Source: Faecalibacterium sp. CAG:74 (GTDB lineage: Bacteria; Bacillota; Clostridia; Christensenellales; Aristaeellaceae). From it: a stretch of DNA of 17,356 nucleotides. Position numbers and translations under genes: made by a program. Each line of letters begins with the position of its first letter. The stretch's first letter is position 1. Shown here one piece after another: positions 5,220 through 13,562 of this stretch. The stretch is taken from assembly GCA_000437595.1 (NCBI GenBank), contig FR899889.1, forward strand, positions 10,893-28,248, written 5' to 3'. The notes below the pieces were generated by a model. That model was not told where the DNA came from. It saw only the letters and a program-made list of their open reading frames with translations, and ran no database searches.

Positions 5220-8200
5220 GTGTTGAGCGGAAAGAAGTCGCTGATGAGCATGGTGCTGGCATTGCTGCTGCTTTGCGGCGCTGCGCTGGCGGAGGAGAGC
5301 ACAAGCGGCGCAACGGCGCTGACGAACGCGGACTACCAGCAGATTGTGAGTACATACTCCATTGATGCGTCAATTCCGGGGTATGCGGACTATCTGGAAC
5401 GCTACGAGGATGCGGCGCACCCGGACGTGACCGTGACGGTGGACGCGGACACGTTCGTGCGCTACGAGGATGCAGGCATTGCCGCCCAGCCGCAGGTCTT
5501 TGAAGACTACGAGGGCATGGCGGGCAAGAGCGTCCTGACGGACGAAGAGTCGCTGACCGAGTGGGTTGTGGATGTGCCGGAATCGGGTCTGTATGACCTG
5601 ACGCTGCTCTACTACCCCTACGCGGGCAAGAACAGCGCCATCCAGCGCGCGTTCTTTGTAGACGGCAAGCTGCCGTACAGTGAGCTGGCAATGGTGGACT
5701 TCAACCGCGTGTGGGTCAACGGCACCTACGAGGAGTACACCGATGAGAACGGCATCGTCGTCCGCAAGTGGGACAAGGATAATCAGGGCAATGACCTGAA
5801 GCCTTCGCCCCTTGAACAGCCGGAGTGGTGTACCAACGGGCTGTACGACACCAACGGCTACATTTCTGGCGAAATGAGCATCTACCTCGAAGCGGGGCAG
5901 CACACGCTGACGCTTTTGTCCATGCGCGAGCCGATGCTCCTGCGGTCGATTACGCTGTCCAACCGCTCCCGCCCTGCCGCTTATGCGGATGTGAAGGCGG
6001 CGGGCGACGCGGCGGGTCATCAGGACGCGACGGGCGTGTCCGTGCGCTTTGAGGCAGAAAACGCCGTCAAGACCTCTTCTCAGATGCTTTACCCCGTGCA
6101 GGATCAATCCAGCGCGGTTGTGTACCCCATGTCGGCGCGGTATCTGCTCAATAACTCCATCGGCAGCAGCTGGAAGAACGCGGGCCAGTGGATTGAGTGG
6201 GCATTTGAAGTGCCGCAGGACGGTTACTACGAAATCTCGATGGTGGACAAGCAGAACTTCGTCCGCGGCATCGACGTGTACCGCAAAATCATGATTGACG
6301 GCGAAGTGCCGTTCGCGGAGTTCAACGCGCAGCCCTTCTCCTACACGCAGACGTGGCGGATAGAAACGCTCTCCGACGAGGACGGAAACGCCTACCGCGT
6401 GTACTTGACCGCGGGCAAGCACACCCTGCGCATGGAAGTTGTACTGGGCGATATGGCAAACATCATCGCGCAGGTGCAGGACTGCGTGCAGCAGCTGAAC
6501 AACATCTACCGTCAGGTCATCTACATCACTGGTGTCGCGCCTGACCAGTACCGCGACTATCAGCTGACGGCGTCCTTGCCGAAGCTGGAGGGCGAACTGC
6601 GCGCGGTACAGGCGGACATCGACAGCGCCATCGCCGCGCTGGAAAAGACGGCGGGCAATGATTCCGATAAGCTGACCGTCCTGCGCACGATGAGCGACCA
6701 GCTGGACGAGCTGATTGAGGATCAGGAACGCTTCACCGAGGTGCTTTCATCCTTCAAGACCAACGTCCGCGCGTGCGGCAACTGGATTACGCAGGTGCTG
6801 GCACAGCCGCTTCAGGTAGACCGCTTCTATATTCATGCTGCCGATACGCAGCCAAAGCTGGATAACAGCAGCTGGTGGGAGAGCCTTGCGCATGAAACGG
6901 AGCGCCTGTATTACTCTTTCATCATCGACTACAACAAGGTCGGCAACGTGGCGGAGGGCGACACGGAGAATGTCGTGCTGACGCTGTGGATCGGCACGGG
7001 CCGTGACCAGGCGAACGTCATCAAGTCGCTGATTGATGAGAAGTTCACGCCGGCAACGGGCATTTCCGTCAACGTGCAGCTGGTTGACATGAACACGCTC
7101 CTGCGCGCGACGCTGGCGGGCGAGGGCCCGGACGTCGCCATTCAGGTGGCGAACACCAACGGCATTGCGGGCGCGGTGCTGAACACGGGCAACGACACGC
7201 CCGTCAACTATGGCCTGCGCAACGCCGTGCTGGACTTGACGCAGTTCGAGGATTTCCCGGAGATCGCCAAGCGCTTCAACGAGAGCGCCATCATCCCGTT
7301 CTCCTTTGACGGTGCGACGTACGCCCTGCCGGATACGCAGACATGGCTGATGATGTTCTACCGCAAGGACATTCTGGCGGAAATTGGGCTGGAAGTGCCG
7401 CAGACATGGGACGAAGTGAAGGTCGCCATGTCCATCCTGAGCAAGAACCAGATGGAATTCGGCATGCTGCCGTCCGAGCAGGTGTTCGCGATGCTTTTGT
7501 TCCAGAACGGCGGCCGCTACTACACCGATGACAACGCCGCGTCCGCGCTGGATGAGGACGTCGCCATCAACGTGTTCAAGAAATACTGCGAATACTACAC
7601 GGATTACAAGCTGGACAAGGAAACGTCCGCCGAAGAACGCTTCCGTACCGGCGAATGCCCGATTATCATCTCCGACTACACGACGTACAACAACCTGCAG
7701 GTTTCCGCGCCGGACATCTTGGGTCTGTGGGACTTCACGACCGTTCCCGGTACGGTGCAGGCGGACGGCAGCATTGACCGCTCGACGGGTACGACGGGTC
7801 TGGCGGATATCATCATGAGCGCGACGAAGCATCCCGACGAAAGCTGGGAGTTCCTCAAATGGTGGACGAGCACCGAGACGCAGACGCTCTACGGGCGCGA
7901 GATGGAATCGCTGATGGGGGCATCCGCGCGTGTCGCGACGGCGAACACCGAGGCACTGGCGAACCTGTCGTGGCCCATGCGCGACTACCGCGCGCTGGTG
8001 GAGCAGATGCAGTATGTGCGCGGCATCCCGCAGGTGCCGGGTGGATACTACACTTGGCGCAACATCAACAACGCGTTCTATACCATCACCACAGATACCG
8101 CAACGAACAACACCACCCCGCGCGAGGCGCTGATGGACAAGGTGTACTACATCAACGCCGAAATCAACTACAAGCGCACGGAATTCGGTCTGCCGCTCCA

Positions 8201-8231
8201 TCAGACGGAAGACACGACGAAGGAGGAGTAA
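5220..8231 (+). CDS. Very large sugar solute-binding protein with N-terminal carbohydrate-binding-like domains
   Basis: At 1003 residues this is more than twice the usual 400-450 of a CUT1 binding protein. Regions in order: signal peptide (1-24, ALA cut site); a beta-rich CBM35-like domain (about 70-249); a second one (about 274-410, beginning VRFEAENAV and containing AGQWIEWAFEVPQDGYYEISM); a mostly helical linker (about 412-515); and a C-terminal type-1 extracellular solute-binding domain (about 583-1000) with typical FDGATYALPDTQTWLMMFYRKDIL and LEVPQTWDEV segments. It should deliver oligosaccharides to the permeases that follow. C19 is preceded by LLL, not a lipobox, so the usual lipid anchor is doubtful. 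Start: GTG at 5220 followed by an in-frame TTG at 5223; GAGGAAGG (5206-5213) serves either. The stop is 1 bp before the first permease. Confidence 0.88.
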   Translation: MLSGKKSLMSMVLALLLLCGAALAEESTSGATALTNADYQQIVSTYSIDASIPGYADYLERYEDAAHPDVTVTVDADTFVRYEDAGIAAQPQVFEDYEGMAGKSVLTDEESLTEWVVDVPESGLYDLTLLYYPYAGKNSAIQRAFFVDGKLPYSELAMVDFNRVWVNGTYEEYTDENGIVVRKWDKDNQGNDLKPSPLEQPEWCTNGLYDTNGYISGEMSIYLEAGQHTLTLLSMREPMLLRSITLSNRSRPAAYADVKAAGDAAGHQDATGVSVRFEAENAVKTSSQMLYPVQDQSSAVVYPMSARYLLNNSIGSSWKNAGQWIEWAFEVPQDGYYEISMVDKQNFVRGIDVYRKIMIDGEVPFAEFNAQPFSYTQTWRIETLSDEDGNAYRVYLTAGKHTLRMEVVLGDMANIIAQVQDCVQQLNNIYRQVIYITGVAPDQYRDYQLTASLPKLEGELRAVQADIDSAIAALEKTAGNDSDKLTVLRTMSDQLDELIEDQERFTEVLSSFKTNVRACGNWITQVLAQPLQVDRFYIHAADTQPKLDNSSWWESLAHETERLYYSFIIDYNKVGNVAEGDTENVVLTLWIGTGRDQANVIKSLIDEKFTPATGISVNVQLVDMNTLLRATLAGEGPDVAIQVANTNGIAGAVLNTGNDTPVNYGLRNAVLDLTQFEDFPEIAKRFNESAIIPFSFDGATYALPDTQTWLMMFYRKDILAEIGLEVPQTWDEVKVAMSILSKNQMEFGMLPSEQVFAMLLFQNGGRYYTDDNAASALDEDVAINVFKKYCEYYTDYKLDKETSAEERFRTGECPIIISDYTTYNNLQVSAPDILGLWDFTTVPGTVQADGSIDRSTGTTGLADIIMSATKHPDESWEFLKWWTSTETQTLYGREMESLMGASARVATANTEALANLSWPMRDYRALVEQMQYVRGIPQVPGGYYTWRNINNAFYTITTDTATNNTTPREALMDKVYYINAEINYKRTEFGLPLHQTEDTTKEE

Positions 8232-8232
8232 G

Positions 8233-9198
8233 ATGAGCAATCCGACCTTGGTGCATGGCAAGCGTCAGTCGCTTGGCAAAACCATCTGGAAGCACCGCGC
8301 GTCCTACCTGCTGATGGCGCCGTACTTCATCCTGTTCTTCTTCTTCACTGTGCTGCCGGTGCTGATGGCTATCGGCGTTTCCTTCACGGACTGGAACATG
8401 CTGGAGAAGCCGGAGTTCGTCGGCTGGCAAAACTACGTCAAGCTCCTGCTGGATGACGAAATCTTCATCATTTCGCTCAAAAACACGCTGATTTTCGCTG
8501 TCATTACCGGCCCGGTCAGCTACATGCTGTGCCTGCTGTTCGCGTGGATTATCAACGAGTTCAACCGCGGGATGCGCACGCTCCTGACGCTGATTTTCTA
8601 CGCGCCGTCCATCTGCGGCAACGCCTACATGGTCTGGAACCTGATTCTGACCGGCGACCGCTATGGCTATTTTAAAGGGATCCTTCTTAACCTCGATATA
8701 ATAAACGGCTATTTGAACGGTATCCTGCTGAACCTCGATATCATCAACGAGCCGATTCTGTGGATGAAGACAGAGCAGTACGTCATGCCGATGCTGATTA
8801 TCGTTCAGCTGTGGCTCAGCCTGGGCACAGGCTTCCTGTCTTTCATCGCAGGCTTGCAGACGGTCGACAAGAGCATGTACGAAGCCGCCGCCATTGACGG
8901 CATCAAAAACCGCTGGCAGGAGCTGTGGTATGTCACCCTCCCGGCGATGAAGCCGCAGCTGATGTTCGGCGCGGTCATGCAGATTACGCAGTCCTTCGCC
9001 GTGGCGGACATTTCCATCAATCTGGCGGGCAACCCGTCGGTCAACTATGCTGGCGCAACCATTGTCACCCACTTGCTTGACTACGGTTCAACCCGTATGG
9101 AGATGGGTTACGCCTGCGCCATCGCGACCATCCTGTTCCTGCTGATGGTCGGCACGAATAAGCTCGTTCAGCGAGTACTGAGAAGGGTGGGTGAGTAA
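8233..9198 (+). CDS. CUT1 sugar ABC transporter permease (MalF/LplB type)
   Basis: The 321-residue protein has six predicted membrane segments (near 25-48, 80-108, 117-140, 184-206, 240-262 and 292-312). The cytoplasmic EAA loop at 217-237 (EAAAIDGIKNRWQELWYVTLP) docks the ATPase. It is the MalF-like partner of the next gene, and the pair would import the sugar captured by the upstream binding protein. The start overlaps its ribosome binding site AAGGAGGAG (8220-8228) with the end of the upstream gene, so translation is probably coupled. Oddity: residues 145-158 and 159-172 are a tandem duplication (GYFKGILLNLDIIN then GYLNGILLNLDIIN) in the loop between segments 3 and 4, where I would expect a single copy in this family. 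Confidence 0.93.
   Translation: MSNPTLVHGKRQSLGKTIWKHRASYLLMAPYFILFFFFTVLPVLMAIGVSFTDWNMLEKPEFVGWQNYVKLLLDDEIFIISLKNTLIFAVITGPVSYMLCLLFAWIINEFNRGMRTLLTLIFYAPSICGNAYMVWNLILTGDRYGYFKGILLNLDIINGYLNGILLNLDIINEPILWMKTEQYVMPMLIIVQLWLSLGTGFLSFIAGLQTVDKSMYEAAAIDGIKNRWQELWYVTLPAMKPQLMFGAVMQITQSFAVADISINLAGNPSVNYAGATIVTHLLDYGSTRMEMGYACAIATILFLLMVGTNKLVQRVLRRVGE
8665..8748 (+). repeat. In-frame 42-bp tandem duplication inside the permease gene
   Basis: Copy 1 is 8665-8706 and copy 2 is 8707-8748. They are 35/42 identical at the DNA level, and all seven differences fall on third codon positions, giving 12 of 14 identical residues. Copy 1 uses AT-ending codons unlike the rest of the gene (TTT AAA, CTT CTT, ATA ATA), while copy 2 uses the local GC-rich style. 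Confidence 0.92.
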
Positions 9199-9200
9199 GC

Positions 9201-10133
9201 ATGGCAGAACGGAGAGGTCAGGTGGCAGTCAAGGATTTGCCGCCGAAGCTGCAAAAGAAGCTGCGCCGGCAGAAGATTATGCCCAAGAAAGCCCGCAAGC
9301 TCAACCGCTCGATGGCGGGCAACGCGCTGCTGTTCACACTCATGTTCATCTGCGGCATCTTCATGGCACTGCCGCTGGTCATGATTATCAACAACGCCCT
9401 GAAGCCGCTGGACGAATTGTACCAGTTCCCGCCGAAGATTTTCGTGCGCAACCCGAATCTGCGCAACTTCTCGGATTTGTTCATCCTGATGAACGACTCG
9501 TGGGTGCCTTTCAGCCGCTACATCATGAACACCATCATCATCACGGTGGCGGGCATGGTGGGTCACGTCATCGTGGCGTCGTGGGCGGCGTATCCGCTGG
9601 CCAAGGACAAATTCCCCGGCAAGGCGCTGCTGTTCGGCATGGTCGTGCTGTCGATGATGTTCAACTGGACGGTGACGCAGATTCCGCAGTACGCCATCAT
9701 TTCGTGGCTGCACATCAACAACACCTATCTGGCGCTGATTCTGCCCGCGTGGTCGTTCGGTATGGGTTTGTACCTGATGAAGCAGTTCATGGAGCAGCTG
9801 CCGGATTCGCTGATGGAGTCGGCGCGCGTGCAGGGCGCCAACGAATGGCAGATTTTCTGGAAAATCGTCATGCCGAACGTCAAACCCGCTTGGCTGACGC
9901 TGGCAATCTTCCAGTTCCAGCAGATGTGGGGCAATACCGGTTCGCTGTTCCTGCGTGACGAGCAATTGAAGCCCATGCAGTACGCGCTCCAGCAGATTAC
10001 GGCTGGCGGCGTGTCCCGCGCGGGCGCGGCGGCGGCGGTTACGTTCATTATCATGGCGGTGCCGGTGCTGTTCTTCCTGCTGTGCCAGAGCAGCATTCTG
10101 GAAACCATGACGACTTCGGGCATGAAGGACTAA
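9201..10133 (+). CDS. CUT1 carbohydrate ABC transporter permease (MalG type)
   Basis: The 310-residue protein has six predicted membrane helices and the EAA loop ESARVQGANEWQIFWKIVMP (206-225), typical of the MalG/YtcP side of the heterodimer. The first about 38 residues form an unusually basic cytoplasmic extension (many K and R) before helix 1. It starts 2 bp after the preceding permease stop, with a GGGTGG-type ribosome binding site inside the end of that gene. It should pair with that permease. No ATP-binding subunit is encoded nearby; CUT1 systems of Bacillota commonly share an MsmX/MsmK-type ATPase encoded elsewhere, which I infer here. Confidence 0.93.
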   Translation: MAERRGQVAVKDLPPKLQKKLRRQKIMPKKARKLNRSMAGNALLFTLMFICGIFMALPLVMIINNALKPLDELYQFPPKIFVRNPNLRNFSDLFILMNDSWVPFSRYIMNTIIITVAGMVGHVIVASWAAYPLAKDKFPGKALLFGMVVLSMMFNWTVTQIPQYAIISWLHINNTYLALILPAWSFGMGLYLMKQFMEQLPDSLMESARVQGANEWQIFWKIVMPNVKPAWLTLAIFQFQQMWGNTGSLFLRDEQLKPMQYALQQITAGGVSRAGAAAAVTFIIMAVPVLFFLLCQSSILETMTTSGMKD

Positions 10134-10151
10134 GAGAGGGAGGAAAGACGC

Positions 10152-12911
10152 ATGAAAAAAATGAAGAAGTTCCTCCTGACGGCGCTGGCGGCGCTGGTCA
10201 CTTTCTCCTCCTGCGGAGGAGCCTTGGCGGACGCCGAGCTGCCTTACACGACGTACAATTACGACTACTGGGGCTACATCGTGTACACGCCCGCGGCGTA
10301 TGTGCCGGCAGGGTCGATTACAGGCACTTCCTTCCAATATAATGGGCAGTCGCTGGGGGCGTTCAAGAACCCGCAGGACTTGTGCGTGGCGCAGGACGGC
10401 ACGGTGTATCTGGCGGACAGCGGCAACAACCGCATCGTCCTGCTCAGCAGCGACATGACGAAGGTCGTGCGCGTCATCACCGGATTTGAGAATCACGGCG
10501 TGGCGGACACCTTCCAGACGCCCACGGGCGTGGCAGTCGCCAGCGACGATACGCTCTACATTGCCGACAGCCTCAACCGCCGCGTGGTTGTGCTGAATCC
10601 GGATGATACGCTCAACCGCATCATCGAGATTCCGCAATTGTCGGGCAGCGTGAAGGCGCTGGGCGGCGTGACCTACGCCGTCGGGACGCACATCGAGGGC
10701 ATGGGCGACCTCAATCAGGAAACCGATGTGGACGGCATGAAGTACCGCACGGAGCGCTTCACGTCCGGCAGCGCCACGGAACTGGCGGATGAGCAGGGTA
10801 CGACCTATCAGGTCAGCGCCTACGAGAGCACCTTGCAGCCGCTGGTGAAGGCGGTCACAGACAGCAAGGGCGCAACCTACGCGATTGCGGAGAACGGCAA
10901 GTCCGTCATCCGCACGAACGCGGACGGCTCGACTTTCACTTACGCCCGCTATGACGCGACGACGAACATCGACCTGTTCATCCTGATTGGCCGCCTGATT
11001 AAGGGCAACCAGAACATCACCGGCATGTCCGGTCTGATTGGTCTGGCGCTGGACGAGCAGGACAACCTCTACTGCATCAGCGCCAAGACAGTGGTTGTGC
11101 TTGACCAGAAGGGCAATATGGTCACGACATACGGCAATTACCGCAATGCGGACGATGCGCTGACCTCCTTCGCGACGATTTCGGAATTCGCGCTGGATGG
11201 CGACAGCGTGTTCATCCGCGATGCGGACAACCACATTGTCGAACTCGACCGCACGGGCAGCACACGCCGCGTGATCGAAAGCAACTGCATCCGCAAGACG
11301 GACGCGGACGGCAACATCACCCGCATGACGGGCATGGCCGGAGCAGCAGCGGCTTCTTCAGAGGATGAAGAGACGGCGTTCCAGAACATTCTGGGCATTG
11401 AGCTGACGGGTGATTACCTGATTGTGGGCGAGAAGAACGGCGAGATCAACGTCATGAAGACCACCGGCAAGCTGCTGGGCACGGTCGAGAATAATTCGCT
11501 GCTGCTGCTGGACACCAAAACGGACAGCGTATCTGCCGTGACGACGGTGAAAAACGGCAAGCAGGACGAGCGCCTGACGGAAGTTTCCGCAACGGCGATG
11601 GTGGATTGGAATGGTACGCAGCGCCTGTGCGTGAAGGAAAGCACGGGACGGGTGCTGGTGCTGGATGACAACTGGACGGTGCTGCACACGGCGCAGAACA
11701 ACTGCGTGGAGGTGCAGGACAGAAACGGCGCGGTGACGGAGCGCATCCTCGGCGTGGATGTGGGCAGCGGCTATCAGGCGTTCGCGGAAGTCAGCGGCGT
11801 GGAGGGCGTGGCGCTCAACAGTGCAAGCCAGCTCTGCATTGCGGACAGCGACAACCGCCTGATTGTGCTGGACGGCGACAAGAACGTCGCGCGCGTGACC
11901 GTCAACCCGAACAGCGAAGTCCTGGATGCCAACTTCCTCTTTACGCCCCTGAAAGTCTCTGTGGACTACGCCGGACGTGTCTACTGCATTGCGCAGAACA
12001 TGTTTGAAGGCATCATGGTCTTTGAGACGAACGGCGACTTCACCGGCTTCTTCGGCACGATTTCCGTTGAAATTACGGCGTGGGAGAAGTTCTGGCGCAA
12101 GCTGGCGACGAAGGAAGAACGCTCCAAGCAGCAGCTGTTCATCCCGACGGAATTTACCGGCATTGACATCGACGACGAAGGCTTTGTGTACGCCTCGAAC
12201 AAGGATACCGCGGGCACACAGGCGGTTCGCCGCCTGAACCCCAAGGGCGAGGACGTCATCCGCATGGGTCAGACCAAGAACCTTGGCGGCGATATGCAGA
12301 TCAGCGGCACGTCGCAGTACGCGGGCGCCAGCACGATTGTGGACGTGGTGTACCGCGAAAAGGGCATCTACTCGCTGCTGGACTCCAAGCGTGGCCGCAT
12401 TATCACTTACGACCACGAAGGCAACCTGCTTTATATCTTCGGCGGCCTCGGCACGCAGGCGGGCACGATGGAAGCGCCTGTCGCCATTGAGTGCGCAGGG
12501 GACAAGATGCTCGCGCTGGATTCCAAGCAGGGCGTGATTGCCGTCTTCGGCGAAACGGAGTACGGCCGGCTCATCAACGAAGCGGTTGGGCTGCGCTACG
12601 ATGGCGACGAGACGCAGGCGGTTGCCCTGTGGCAGGAAGTACTGCGGATGGACGAGAACAACGAGCTGGCGAATACCGGCATCGGCAAGGCGTACCTGTC
12701 CGCGGGCGACAACGAGAAGGCCATGGAATACTTGAAGCGCGGCATGAACCGCGACTACTACTCCGTCGCCTTCAAGCGCTACCGCAACGACGTGCTCAAG
12801 AGCAACATCAACTACATTCTGACGGGCATCATTGCGGTCATCGTGGCGATTGTCGTTGTGGTCAAGGTGATTCGTCCGCGCAGAAATCAAAAGAACGGAA
12901 GGAGGGCATAA
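10152..12911 (+). CDS. Exported NHL/beta-propeller-TPR protein with C-terminal membrane anchor
   Basis: The 919-residue protein starts with a signal peptide (cut after ALA at 26, or possibly lipidation at C21 after FSS). NHL-type repeats are clear near 71-100 (FKNPQDLCVAQDGTVYLADSGNNRIV), 121-148, 294-320, 546-575, 668-695 and 775-800. Two long insertions (about 175-285 and 376-545) break the propeller. About 803-875 holds a TPR-like pair (AVALWQEVLRMDENNELANTGIGKAYLSAGDNEKAMEYLKRG). A single helix at about 886-905 is followed by a basic tail, so the bulk of the protein should be extracellular and tethered. The function is unknown; a glycan- or protein-binding scaffold is the simplest reading. 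Ribosome binding site GGGAGG 10138-10143. It follows the first permease pair by 18 bp and precedes a Yip1-type gene by 3 bp. Confidence 0.8.
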   Translation: MKKMKKFLLTALAALVTFSSCGGALADAELPYTTYNYDYWGYIVYTPAAYVPAGSITGTSFQYNGQSLGAFKNPQDLCVAQDGTVYLADSGNNRIVLLSSDMTKVVRVITGFENHGVADTFQTPTGVAVASDDTLYIADSLNRRVVVLNPDDTLNRIIEIPQLSGSVKALGGVTYAVGTHIEGMGDLNQETDVDGMKYRTERFTSGSATELADEQGTTYQVSAYESTLQPLVKAVTDSKGATYAIAENGKSVIRTNADGSTFTYARYDATTNIDLFILIGRLIKGNQNITGMSGLIGLALDEQDNLYCISAKTVVVLDQKGNMVTTYGNYRNADDALTSFATISEFALDGDSVFIRDADNHIVELDRTGSTRRVIESNCIRKTDADGNITRMTGMAGAAAASSEDEETAFQNILGIELTGDYLIVGEKNGEINVMKTTGKLLGTVENNSLLLLDTKTDSVSAVTTVKNGKQDERLTEVSATAMVDWNGTQRLCVKESTGRVLVLDDNWTVLHTAQNNCVEVQDRNGAVTERILGVDVGSGYQAFAEVSGVEGVALNSASQLCIADSDNRLIVLDGDKNVARVTVNPNSEVLDANFLFTPLKVSVDYAGRVYCIAQNMFEGIMVFETNGDFTGFFGTISVEITAWEKFWRKLATKEERSKQQLFIPTEFTGIDIDDEGFVYASNKDTAGTQAVRRLNPKGEDVIRMGQTKNLGGDMQISGTSQYAGASTIVDVVYREKGIYSLLDSKRGRIITYDHEGNLLYIFGGLGTQAGTMEAPVAIECAGDKMLALDSKQGVIAVFGETEYGRLINEAVGLRYDGDETQAVALWQEVLRMDENNELANTGIGKAYLSAGDNEKAMEYLKRGMNRDYYSVAFKRYRNDVLKSNINYILTGIIAVIVAIVVVVKVIRPRRNQKNGRRA

Positions 12912-12914
12912 GCG

Positions 12915-13547
12915 ATGAAATCACTGTTCAGCAAAGAAAAGTGGCAGCAGCTGTTCTACACGGTGTCCCATCCGTCGGACGGCTTTTACTGGATTCGCCA
13001 CGGCGAAAAGGGAAGCGTCGCCATTGCCATCCTCATGGTTGTCCTCTTCGGTCTGTGCTTCACGCTGAACCGACTGCTTGCGGGCTTTGTCGTCAACGAC
13101 ATCAACGAGCGAACGGTCAACGCCCTGTGGGAAATGACAGGCGTATTGATGCTGTACCTGCTGCTGTGCGTCGGCAACTGGTCGATTACCTGCCTGATGG
13201 ACGGCGAAGGGCGCCTCAAGGATATTGCCATCGCCATCGGCTATTCGCTCCTGCCGATGATTGTGTGCTACATCGCCGCAACCATCGTCAGCCAGTTTGT
13301 GGCGGAAAATGAGGAAGCGTTCTACGCCATCATCATCTTCCTCGGCACGGCGTATACCCTCATCATGGCGCTGATTGGCATCATGCAGGTGCACAACTAC
13401 ACGCTGGGCAAAACGCTGCTCACGCTCCTGCTGACGCTGGTGGCAGTGTTCATCATCATCTTCCTGATGATGCTGATTGCGAACTTCATCGGTCAGGTGT
13501 TCGGCTTTGTCAGGAGCATCTACACCGAACTGATTTTCCGAGTTTAA
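12915..13547 (+). CDS. Yip1-type multi-pass membrane protein
   Basis: The 210-residue protein has about five predicted membrane helices (near 34-57, 73-95, 104-127, 136-158 and 166-195) after an amphipathic N-terminus with the motif HPSDGFYWIRHGEKGS (19-34). Layout and size match the bacterial YIP1 family, named after the yeast Rab-interacting membrane protein; no bacterial function is established to my knowledge. The gene is packed between the NHL-TPR and DUF5696 genes (gaps of 3 and 15 bp), both of which encode single-span membrane proteins. This suggests it forms the membrane core of a complex with them (inference). Ribosome binding site AAGGAGGG 12899-12906, eight bases before ATG. Confidence 0.78.
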   Translation: MKSLFSKEKWQQLFYTVSHPSDGFYWIRHGEKGSVAIAILMVVLFGLCFTLNRLLAGFVVNDINERTVNALWEMTGVLMLYLLLCVGNWSITCLMDGEGRLKDIAIAIGYSLLPMIVCYIAATIVSQFVAENEEAFYAIIIFLGTAYTLIMALIGIMQVHNYTLGKTLLTLLLTLVAVFIIIFLMMLIANFIGQVFGFVRSIYTELIFRV

Positions 13548-13562
13548 GCGGGGGGTGGAAAG

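Noticed and set aside
6747..8261. 504-codon open frame on the minus strand
   Set aside because: It is antisense to the solute-binding domain, has low-complexity shadow-like composition and no family features. The same reasoning applies to the minus-strand frames at 11358-12890, 13752-15185, 4143-5078 and 16106-17212.
8665..8748. Frameshift or broken permease gene
   Set aside because: The duplication is 42 bp, in frame, and the six helices and EAA loop on both sides are intact.
9168..11234. 688-codon open frame on the minus strand
   Set aside because: It lies antisense to a well-supported permease and the NHL-TPR gene. Its product is rich in R, H, Q and V with no recognisable domain, as expected from a shadow of GC-rich codons, and it has no convincing ribosome binding site.
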